Assembly: GCA_944385305.1 (NCBI GenBank)
Contig: CALWWS010000037.1
Coordinates: forward strand, 1-19,313
DNA: 19,313 nucleotides
Origin: an uncultured Oscillospiraceae bacterium
GTDB taxonomy: Bacteria > Bacillota > Clostridia > Oscillospirales > Oscillospiraceae
Direction of reading: 5' to 3'
In this document: positions 1-6,160 of the stretch, one piece after another
How positions within the stretch are numbered: the first letter of the stretch is position 1
How the letters are laid out: every line of letters starts with the position of its first letter
Notes under the pieces: generated by a model
Database searches by the model: none
The model's input: only the letters and a program-made list of their open reading frames with translations
Told to the model about the DNA's origin: nothing
Made by a program: the position numbers and the translations under genes

Positions 1-474
1 CGCCTGCGGGATTTTAAATCGGTGAATGTGGGACTGCTCATTTTTCTCACCGCCGCCTTCTCCATCGGCGGGGTGCTGACCTCCTGCGGTGTGGCCGACC
101 GGCTCTTCGCCCTGTTTGTCCCCCTCCTCCCCGCCCGGTTCGGGCTGGGCTACGCGGCGGTGGCCCTGCTGGCCACCATGGTGCTCCACGCGGTGCTGGG
201 CAGCAATATCACCACCCTGTCGGTGGCCGTTCCCGGACTGCTGGCCGTGGGCGCGGGTACCGCCCCCATTCTCCCCCTCAGCTTTTTGGTGTTCACCGGC
301 ATCTGCGCTCACCTGGTGCTCCCCTTCCACAATGTGATCTTCCTGTTGGGAGAGGGCAGCGGGCGGTTTGACACCAAATTTCTTCTGCGCTACACCATTC
401 CCTTCACCGTCGTGGCCTTTCCTGCCATCCTCTTCTTTTATATGGGCTGGTGGCAGCTGGCCGGCCTGCTCTGA
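1..474 (+). CDS. DASS/SLC13-type anion:sodium symporter, C-terminal part (5' end outside window)
   Basis: The reading frame is open from the first base of the window, so this is the 3' part of a longer gene; about 157 residues are visible. The segment is very hydrophobic, with about four membrane spans. It contains GSNITTLSVAVPGLL, which resembles the conserved SNT-type substrate/sodium-binding hairpin of the divalent anion:Na+ symporter (DASS, SLC13) family. It ends in LPFHNVIFLLGEGSG and a final span closing with WWQLAGLL, the usual ending of that family. Members import dicarboxylates, citrate or sulfate across the cytoplasmic membrane; the substrate cannot be told from this fragment. The next gene, rsmA, starts 39 bases downstream with its own ribosome binding site, so the two may be co-transcribed, but I see no functional link. 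The family call is fairly firm and the substrate is unknown. Confidence 0.75.
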   Translation, partial: RLRDFKSVNVGLLIFLTAAFSIGGVLTSCGVADRLFALFVPLLPARFGLGYAAVALLATMVLHAVLGSNITTLSVAVPGLLAVGAGTAPILPLSFLVFTGICAHLVLPFHNVIFLLGEGSGRFDTKFLLRYTIPFTVVAFPAILFFYMGWWQLAGLL

Positions 475-513
475 CTGCGGCGGGGATGATACCCTGTCCA
501 AAGAGGTGTTTTT

Positions 514-1377
514 GTGGATCTCTGCAATGTAAAGGATATCAAAGCCCTGCTGGCCCGGCACGGGTTTCACTTTTCCAAAAGTATGGGCCAGAACTTTCTC
601 ATTGAGAGCTGGGTGCCCCGGGACATTGCCCAGGCCTCGGGTGCGGACAAGGGCTGCGGCGTGCTGGAGATCGGCCCCGGCATCGGCCCCCTCACCGTGC
701 AGCTGGCCCAGCTGGCGGGAAGGGTGGCAGCGGTGGAGCTGGACAAAACCCTGCTCCCCATCCTGGCCGAGACCCTGACCCCCTACGACAATGTACAGGT
801 TATTCCGGGGGATGTGATGAAGCTGGATCTGCCCGCTCTGGTGTCGGAGCAATTTTGCAGCCTCACCCCTATCGCCTGCGCCAACCTGCCTTACAACATT
901 ACCACCCCGGCTATCACCGCCCTGCTGGAGGCAAAATGCTTTCGAGCCATTACGGTGATGATCCAGCGGGAGGTGGCTCTGCGCATCTGCGCCGCTCCGG
1001 GCACGGCGGACTACGGCGCCTTCTCCGTCTTCTGCCAGTACCACGCCCGGCCGGAGCTGCTCTTTGAGGTACCCCCCCACTGCTTCCTACCCGCCCCCAA
1101 GGTGACCTCCGCCGTTCTGCGCCTTCTGCCCCGTGAGCAGCCGCCCCAGAACCTGGTGAGCGAGGAGCAGTTCTTCCGGGTGGTGCGCGCCGGCTTTGCC
1201 CAGCGGCGCAAGACCCTGCTCAACTGCCTGTGCTCCGCCTTTGGGGGACAGCTGGACAAGCAGGCTGTTGCCCAGACCATTGCACAGTGCGGCCTGCCCG
1301 CGGACGTGCGGGGGGAGCGGCTCTCCATCCCGGAATTTGCCGCCCTGGCCCGGGCCCTGTATGCCGCCATGAATTGA
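514..1377 (+). CDS. rsmA: 16S rRNA (adenine1518/1519-N6)-dimethyltransferase RsmA/KsgA
   Basis: The 287-residue product matches the KsgA/RsmA family, which dimethylates two adjacent adenines in the 3'-terminal helix of 16S rRNA during small-subunit maturation, using SAM. Visible motifs are GQNFL (residues 25-29), the SAM-binding loop LEIGPGIGPLT (51-61), the acidic VELD (74-77, ribose contact), GD (99-100), and the catalytic NLPYNI (124-129). The basic C-terminal region with QRRKTLLNCL is also typical of the family. Length is normal (273 in E. coli, about 290 in Bacillus). The start is GTG at 514, preceded by AGAGGTG at 502-508; this agrees with where family members begin. The usual Firmicute neighbour rnmV is not visible in the window. 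No terminator is evident before the pckG promoter. Confidence 0.95.
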   Translation: MDLCNVKDIKALLARHGFHFSKSMGQNFLIESWVPRDIAQASGADKGCGVLEIGPGIGPLTVQLAQLAGRVAAVELDKTLLPILAETLTPYDNVQVIPGDVMKLDLPALVSEQFCSLTPIACANLPYNITTPAITALLEAKCFRAITVMIQREVALRICAAPGTADYGAFSVFCQYHARPELLFEVPPHCFLPAPKVTSAVLRLLPREQPPQNLVSEEQFFRVVRAGFAQRRKTLLNCLCSAFGGQLDKQAVAQTIAQCGLPADVRGERLSIPEFAALARALYAAMN

Positions 1378-1415
1378 ACCCGTCTTCTGATTTTTGCAAA
1401 ACAAGGCGAAAAGAC

Positions 1416-1444
1416 TTGCAAAATTTGCCGCGTTCCCATACAAT
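1416..1444 (+). promoter_or_regulatory. Sigma-A-type promoter of pckG
   Basis: TTGCAA at 1416-1421 and TACAAT at 1439-1444 are separated by 17 bases, close to the sigma-70/sigma-A consensus, and lie 54 bases before the pckG start codon. The surrounding sequence is locally AT-rich compared with its neighbours. This was recognised by eye; no start site has been mapped. Confidence 0.7.
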
Positions 1445-1497
1445 AGCTGTAATCTGTCTTTTCGGGACAAATGGACTACCCAAAGGAGGAACCACCT

Positions 1498-3267
1498 ATG
1501 GCATTGACTGAGAATCGCGCCGTGCTGGACTGGATCGACCAGATGGCGGCCATGACCCGCCCGGATCAGATCGTCTGGATTGACGGCTCCCAGGAGCAGC
1601 TGGAGCAGCTGCGCGCCCAGGCCTGCTCCACCGGCGAGCTGGAGAAGCTCAACGAGGAGAAGCTGCCCGGCTGCTACCTCCACCGTACCGCAGTGAACGA
1701 CGTGGCCCGGGTGGAGGATCGCACCTTCATCTGCTGCAAAAAGCAGGAGGACGCCGGCCCCACCAACAACTGGATGGACCCCCAGGAGATGTACGCCAAG
1801 CTGAAGAAGCTCTACACCGGCGCCATGCAGGGGCGCACCATGTACGTCATTCCCTACTCCATGGGTGTGGTGGGCTCCCCCTTCGCCCAGTACGGCATTG
1901 AGCTGACCGATTCCATCTACGTGGTGCTCAACATGTGCATCATGACCCGGGTAGGCAAGCAGGTGCTGGAGGCCCTGGGCGACTCCCCCGACTATGTGAA
2001 GGGTCTGCACGCCAAGGCGGACATCGACCCGGAGAACCGCTACATTGTCCACTTCCCCGAGGACAACACCATTATGTCGGTCAACTCGGGCTACGGCGGC
2101 AACGTGCTGCTGGGCAAGAAGTGCTTTGCCCTGCGCATCGCCTCCTACCTGGGCCGCAAGCAGGGCTGGATGGCGGAGCACATGCTCATTCTTGGTATCC
2201 AGAACCCCCAGGGCGAGGTGCGCTACCTGGCCGCTGCCTTCCCCTCCGCTTGCGGCAAGACCAACCTGGCCATGCTCATCCCCCCCGCCATCTATAAGGA
2301 GAAGGGGTGGAAGGTCTGGTGCGTGGGCGACGACATTGCCTGGCTCCGGGTGGGCGAGGACGGCCGTCTGTGGGCCATGAACCCCGAGTACGGCTTCTTC
2401 GGCGTGGCTCCCGGCACCAACGAGAAGTCCAACCCCAACGCCCTGCACACCACCCAGGCGGGCACCATCTTCACCAACGTGGTACATAACCTGGACGACA
2501 ACACCGTGTGGTGGGAGGGGCTGGACAAGAATCCTCCCGCCAACGCTGTGGACTGGAAGGGCAACCCCTGGAACGGCCAGACCTCCCAGGAGAAGGGAGC
2601 CCACCCCAACTCCCGCTTCACCGCTCCCGCCAAGAACTGTCCCTGCATCTCCCCCGAGTTTGAAAATCCCCAGGGCGTGCCCATCTCCGCCATTGTGTTC
2701 GGCGGCCGCCGGGCCAAGACCGCGCCCCTGGTCTACCAGTCCCGGGACTGGGAGCACGGCGTGTTCGTAGGCTCCATCATGGCCTCGGAGACCACCGCCG
2801 CCGCCACCGGTGCGGTGGGCGTGGTACGCCGGGACCCCATGGCCATGCTCCCCTTCTGCGGCTACCACATGGGCGACTACTGGCAGCACTGGCTGGACAT
2901 GGGCAAGGTTCTGGGCGACAAGGCCCCCAAGATCTTCAACGTCAACTGGTTCCGCACCGACGACGAGGGCCATTTCATCTGGCCCGGCTTCGGCGACAAC
3001 CTGCGGGTGCTGGAGTGGATCATGAAGCGCTGCTTCAGCGAGGCGGACGCGGCCCAGACCCCCATCGGCTACGAACCTCTGCCCCAGGACATCAACCTGG
3101 AGGGCTCCGGCGTGGATCTGGACACCCTGAAGGGCCTGCTCTCGGTGGATAAGGATCTGTGGCGCCAGGAGGTGGACGGCATCCGGGACTTCTACGGCAA
3201 GTTCGGGGATAAGCTGCCCAAGACCCTCTCCGATCAGCTCAGCCAGCTGGAGGAAAATCTGAAATAA
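1498..3267 (+). CDS. pckG: Phosphoenolpyruvate carboxykinase (GTP)
   Basis: The 589-residue product belongs to the GTP-type PEP carboxykinases, which interconvert oxaloacetate + GTP and PEP + GDP + CO2 in the cytoplasm. Diagnostic features are the GTP-class P-loop FPSACGKTNLAM (residues 249-260) with the hyper-reactive cysteine C252, the metal/kinase-2 motif VGDDIAWL (277-284), and NPEYGFFGVAPGT (295-307). Length is close to the 600-620 of the family. An upstream in-frame ATG at 1471 exists, but ATG 1498 is preferred because AAAGGAGG (1482-1489) sits just before it and the family begins about there. The gene has its own promoter and terminator, so it is monocistronic. In fermenting anaerobes the enzyme can run towards oxaloacetate (CO2 fixation, GTP gain) as well as gluconeogenesis; direction is not visible here. 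The highly GC-biased third positions create a spurious 628-codon antisense frame. Confidence 0.96.
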   Translation: MALTENRAVLDWIDQMAAMTRPDQIVWIDGSQEQLEQLRAQACSTGELEKLNEEKLPGCYLHRTAVNDVARVEDRTFICCKKQEDAGPTNNWMDPQEMYAKLKKLYTGAMQGRTMYVIPYSMGVVGSPFAQYGIELTDSIYVVLNMCIMTRVGKQVLEALGDSPDYVKGLHAKADIDPENRYIVHFPEDNTIMSVNSGYGGNVLLGKKCFALRIASYLGRKQGWMAEHMLILGIQNPQGEVRYLAAAFPSACGKTNLAMLIPPAIYKEKGWKVWCVGDDIAWLRVGEDGRLWAMNPEYGFFGVAPGTNEKSNPNALHTTQAGTIFTNVVHNLDDNTVWWEGLDKNPPANAVDWKGNPWNGQTSQEKGAHPNSRFTAPAKNCPCISPEFENPQGVPISAIVFGGRRAKTAPLVYQSRDWEHGVFVGSIMASETTAAATGAVGVVRRDPMAMLPFCGYHMGDYWQHWLDMGKVLGDKAPKIFNVNWFRTDDEGHFIWPGFGDNLRVLEWIMKRCFSEADAAQTPIGYEPLPQDINLEGSGVDLDTLKGLLSVDKDLWRQEVDGIRDFYGKFGDKLPKTLSDQLSQLEENLK

Positions 3268-3277
3268 TGCTTGGAAG

Positions 3278-3308
3278 GGCCGCGGAGTGTACAGCTCCGC
3301 GGCCTTTT
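3278..3308 (+). terminator. Intrinsic terminator after pckG
   Basis: A perfect 10-bp stem, GGCCGCGGAG (3278-3287) with CTCCGCGGCC (3295-3304), closes a 7-base loop. It is followed by TTTT, 10 bases after the pckG stop codon. Confidence 0.85.
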
Positions 3309-3360
3309 GCTGTCATTTGGCATACCGGGCGCATAGGATGGGAAAAAAGGAGGTATTCCC

Positions 3361-4101
3361 ATGCCTGTCATCTACCTGTCCCCCTCCACCCAGGAGAACA
3401 ATCTGTACGTCAACGGCGGCACCGAGGAGGAGTGGATGAACCGCCTGGCCGACGCCATGGAGCCCTATCTCACCGCCTCGGGCATCTCCTACGTGCGAAA
3501 CACCCCGGACATGACCGCCGCTTCCTCCATCCGGGCCTCCAACGCCGGCAATTTTGACCTGCACCTGGCCCTCCACTCAAACGCCGCCCCCGAGGGCCGC
3601 TACGGCCAGGTGCGGGGCGTCATTGTCTACTACTTCCCCGGCTCGGCACAGGGTCAGGAGGCGGCCACGCTCATCGCCAACGGCCTGAAAAACATCTATC
3701 CCCTGCCCAATCTGATCCGGACGGAGTCCACCACCTCCATCGGGGAGGTGCGCCGGGTGCGGGCCCCCTCCGTCTTTCTGGAGCTGGGCTATCACGACAA
3801 CCCGGACGACGCGTCCTGGGTGAAGAATAACCTGGACGCCATCGCCCGGAACATCGTGCTCTCCCTCACCGAGTTTTTCGGCCTGCCCTTCCTCACACCC
3901 CAGCCCTCCCGCAGAGGGGTGGTAGACGTATCCTGGGGCTACCTGAACATCCGGGACCGGCCGGATCTCTCCGCCCCTGTGGTGGCCCGGGCCTATGACG
4001 GGGCCTCACTCACCATCCTCAACCAGTGGCAGGGGTGGTACCTGGTGCGCTTTGGAGATCAGCTGGGGTGGGCCAGCTCTGATTTCGTCACCCTGATCTA
4101 G
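3361..4101 (+). CDS. N-acetylmuramoyl-L-alanine amidase (Amidase_3-like) with C-terminal SH3 domain
   Basis: The 246-residue product has an N-terminal Amidase_3-like domain (about residues 3-172) and a C-terminal bacterial SH3 domain (about 184-246, with the GYLNIRDRPDLSAPVV core). Such enzymes cut the lactyl-alanine bond between glycan and stem peptide in peptidoglycan. Conserved positions seen are an acidic cluster EEE (22-24), the zinc histidine in LALHSN (H72), and the catalytic glutamate in FLELGYHDN (E141). The canonical first zinc histidine of the DPGHGG motif is absent: the matching strand reads YLSPSTQ. No signal peptide is visible, so secretion by Sec is unlikely; action on the spore cortex from the mother cell, or release by lysis, is inferred. 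The start is ATG with AAGGAGG at 3347-3353. The stop codon overlaps the ribosome binding site of the next gene, so the two are coupled. Confidence 0.85.
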   Translation: MPVIYLSPSTQENNLYVNGGTEEEWMNRLADAMEPYLTASGISYVRNTPDMTAASSIRASNAGNFDLHLALHSNAAPEGRYGQVRGVIVYYFPGSAQGQEAATLIANGLKNIYPLPNLIRTESTTSIGEVRRVRAPSVFLELGYHDNPDDASWVKNNLDAIARNIVLSLTEFFGLPFLTPQPSRRGVVDVSWGYLNIRDRPDLSAPVVARAYDGASLTILNQWQGWYLVRFGDQLGWASSDFVTLI

Positions 4102-4110
4102 GAGGCGCCG

Positions 4111-5394
4111 GTGTTCATTCATGTTGTAGAGCCGGGAGAGAGCGTCTACACCATCGCCCGGAAGTACCAGGTCCCCATGTCCCTGGTCATCGCGGCCAAC
4201 GGTCTGGAACCCCCCGACCGCCTGGTGGCGGGGCAGGCCCTGGTCATCCGCATTCCCGAGGAGACTTATACCGTCCGTCCCGGGGAAACTCTGGAGCAGA
4301 TTGCAGCCCGCAGCGGCCTGTCCTCCCGGCAGCTGCTGCGGCGCAATCCCGCTCTGGCGGGGGAGAATCCGATCTTCCCCGGTCAGACCCTGGTGCTTTC
4401 CTATCAAGAGGAGGAGAAGCTGGGTCCCCTGCTGGTCAACGGCTACGCCTACCCCTATGTGGACAAGGAACTGCTCCGCGCCACCCTGCCCTACCTCTCC
4501 GCCCTCACCCCCTTTACCTACGGCTTTACTCCCCAGGGCGAGCTGGTGCCTCTGGAGGACGAGGCCCTCTTGTCCATGGCGGCGGAGGGGGGCGCGGCGG
4601 GGCTGATGCATCTGTCCACCCTCACAGAGGAGGGGGGCTTTTCCAATGAGCTGGGCCATATCGCCCTGACAGACTCCCAGGTACAGGACACGCTGGTGCG
4701 CAATCTCCTGCGTACCCTGCTGCAAAAGGGCTACCAGGGTCTGGACGTGGACTTTGAGTACATCCCCGCCCAGGACGCGGCGGCCTATGCCGCCTTTATC
4801 CGCCGCCTCTCCCGGCGGCTCAACCCCCTGGGCCGCCCGGTAATCGTGGCCTTAGCCCCCAAGACCTCCCGGGAACAGGCCGGGCTTTTATATGAGGGGC
4901 ACAGCTACGGACTCATCGGCGCGGCAGCCAACGGTGTGCTTCTGATGACCTACGAGTGGGGCTACGCCTACGGCCCGCCCATGGCGGTGGCCCCCCTGCC
5001 CAACGTGCGTCGGGTGGTGGAGTATGCTCTGGAGGAGATCCCTCCGGGGAAAATCTGGCTTGGGATTCCCAACTACGGCTACGACTGGCCCCTCCCCTTT
5101 GTCTCCGGCCAGAGCAGGGCCAAGTCCATCTCCATGCCGGAGGCGGTGGCCCTGGCCTGGAAGTATGGCGTCTCCATCTCCTACAGCCAGCAGTCCCAGG
5201 CCCCCTGGTTCCGCTACACCGACGAAGCGGGTGTGCTCCACGAGGTGTGGTTTGAGGATGCCCGCAGCATCCGCGCCAAGCTGGAGCTCATCCGGGAGTA
5301 CGGGCTGTTCGGCGCGGGCTACTGGAATCTCATGCGCCCCTTCCCTCAGAACTGGCAGGTGCTGGACGCCCTGTACAGCATTCTGCCCGACTGA
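4111..5394 (+). CDS. LysM-LysM-GH18 spore peptidoglycan hydrolase (YaaH/SleL-like)
   Basis: The 427-residue product has two N-terminal LysM domains (about residues 4-48 and 52-97) followed by a glycoside hydrolase family 18 domain (about 107-427). The GH18 catalytic signature is visible in GLDVDFEY (210-217), giving D212, D214 and the acid/base E216. This architecture and size match Bacillus YaaH/SleL, an N-acetylglucosaminidase that degrades cortex fragments carrying muramic lactam during germination; LysM domains anchor it to peptidoglycan. No signal peptide is present, as in YaaH, which is made in the mother cell and placed on the spore. The start is GTG at 4111, with AGGAGG at 4100-4105 overlapping the stop codon of the amidase gene. 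The two genes therefore form a unit of complementary hydrolases, one cutting the peptide-glycan link and one the glycan chain. The spore role is inferred from the family. Confidence 0.9.
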   Translation: MFIHVVEPGESVYTIARKYQVPMSLVIAANGLEPPDRLVAGQALVIRIPEETYTVRPGETLEQIAARSGLSSRQLLRRNPALAGENPIFPGQTLVLSYQEEEKLGPLLVNGYAYPYVDKELLRATLPYLSALTPFTYGFTPQGELVPLEDEALLSMAAEGGAAGLMHLSTLTEEGGFSNELGHIALTDSQVQDTLVRNLLRTLLQKGYQGLDVDFEYIPAQDAAAYAAFIRRLSRRLNPLGRPVIVALAPKTSREQAGLLYEGHSYGLIGAAANGVLLMTYEWGYAYGPPMAVAPLPNVRRVVEYALEEIPPGKIWLGIPNYGYDWPLPFVSGQSRAKSISMPEAVALAWKYGVSISYSQQSQAPWFRYTDEAGVLHEVWFEDARSIRAKLELIREYGLFGAGYWNLMRPFPQNWQVLDALYSILPD

Positions 5395-5439
5395 AAACCG
5401 CTCTCAGGCGGAAAAAGAGAAGATTTGGCGGGATACCCC

Positions 5440-5468
5440 TGTACTTTTGGGCGGAAAGCGATTATACT
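5440..5468 (+). promoter_or_regulatory. Possible promoter of the methionine operon
   Basis: TATACT at 5463-5468 is a good -10 element 33 bases before the start codon. The hexamer at 17-base spacing, TGTACT (5440-5445), is only a poor -35. I saw no SAM, T-box or cobalamin riboswitch in the 106-base gap before the operon. The only hairpin is a small CCGC/GCGG one (5398-5411) without a T run. Confidence 0.3.
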
Positions 5469-5500
5469 GAAACCCAAACCCAAAGGAAGGAGGCGTGGGG

Positions 5501-6160
5501 ATGGAACTGGATCTCCGCCAGGCGCTCCACTATCTGGGCGCGGGCGAGCAGGTACCCCCCGCCCTCCTGGAGCAGGTCTCCCACCAGGCCGGACAGCTGC
5601 AGGCCGCCCTGCGGCCCCGGTACGTCTACCGGGTGTACGATATTACCCGAACCGGGCAGGGACTGTGCCTGTCTCAGGCCGGGCTTGTTCTGCCCGGGAA
5701 CACCGCCGGGCGGATGCTGGAGGAGTGCGGCAGGGCCGCCCTGCTGGCCTGCACCCTGGGGGCGGAGTATGACGCCATGCTGCGCACCTGCCAGGCCCGG
5801 GACATGGCCCAGGCGGTGATTCTGGACGCCTGCGGCAGCGCCTGGGTGGAAGCCGGGTGCGACGCGGCCGAGGCGGAGCTGGCCGGGCTCTTTCCCGGCC
5901 TGCACCGCACCGACCGCTTCAGCCCGGGCTACGGGGATCTGCCCCTGGAGCTCCAGGCCCCCCTGTGCGCCGCCCTGGACGCCCAGCGGCGCATCGGCCT
6001 GACAGTCACCCCCAGCTTTTTGCTCAATCCCACGAAATCGGTCACCGCCGTCATTGGCCTGGCCGCTGTACCCCAGAAAAAGCGCATCCGGGGCTGCGCC
6101 TACTGCTCCATGCGCCAGACCTGCAGTCTACGAAAGAGAGGAACCACCTGTGCACTCTGA
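5501..6160 (+). CDS. Stand-alone reactivation subunit of cobalamin-dependent methionine synthase
   Basis: The 219-residue product resembles the MetH activation domain (Met_synt_B12 family), which binds SAM and remethylates cob(II)alamin after accidental oxidation. The key SAM-binding signature is RFSPGYGD (residues 139-146), equivalent to the RxxPGY of E. coli MetH. In E. coli this is the last domain of a 1227-residue protein; here it is a separate gene directly before the MetH core, as in other Clostridia. The C terminus carries a cysteine group, C199-x2-C202-x5-C208 (GCAYCSMRQTC), plus C217, which the E. coli domain lacks as far as I recall. It might bind a metal or an Fe-S centre used in electron delivery, but this is conjecture. 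ATG 5501 is preferred to GTG 5495 because AAGGAGG lies at 5487-5493. The 3' end overlaps metH by 11 bases. Confidence 0.85.
   Translation: MELDLRQALHYLGAGEQVPPALLEQVSHQAGQLQAALRPRYVYRVYDITRTGQGLCLSQAGLVLPGNTAGRMLEECGRAALLACTLGAEYDAMLRTCQARDMAQAVILDACGSAWVEAGCDAAEAELAGLFPGLHRTDRFSPGYGDLPLELQAPLCAALDAQRRIGLTVTPSFLLNPTKSVTAVIGLAAVPQKKRIRGCAYCSMRQTCSLRKRGTTCAL

Noticed and set aside
1087..2973. A 628-codon open frame antisense to pckG and rsmA.
   Set aside because: It mirrors GC-biased codons of the sense genes, is rich in Gly/Val/His/Leu, and has no recognisable domain or ribosome binding site.
3333..3342. CATAGGAT before the amidase gene as a sporulation sigma (E/K-type) -10 box.
   Set aside because: It is only a partial match and there is no -35 element at suitable spacing, so it is too weak to call although it would fit the spore role.
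5395..5500. Possible SAM or cobalamin riboswitch before the methionine operon.
   Set aside because: The gap is only 106 bases, shows no conserved S-box or B12-box elements, and contains just a 4-bp hairpin without a T run.
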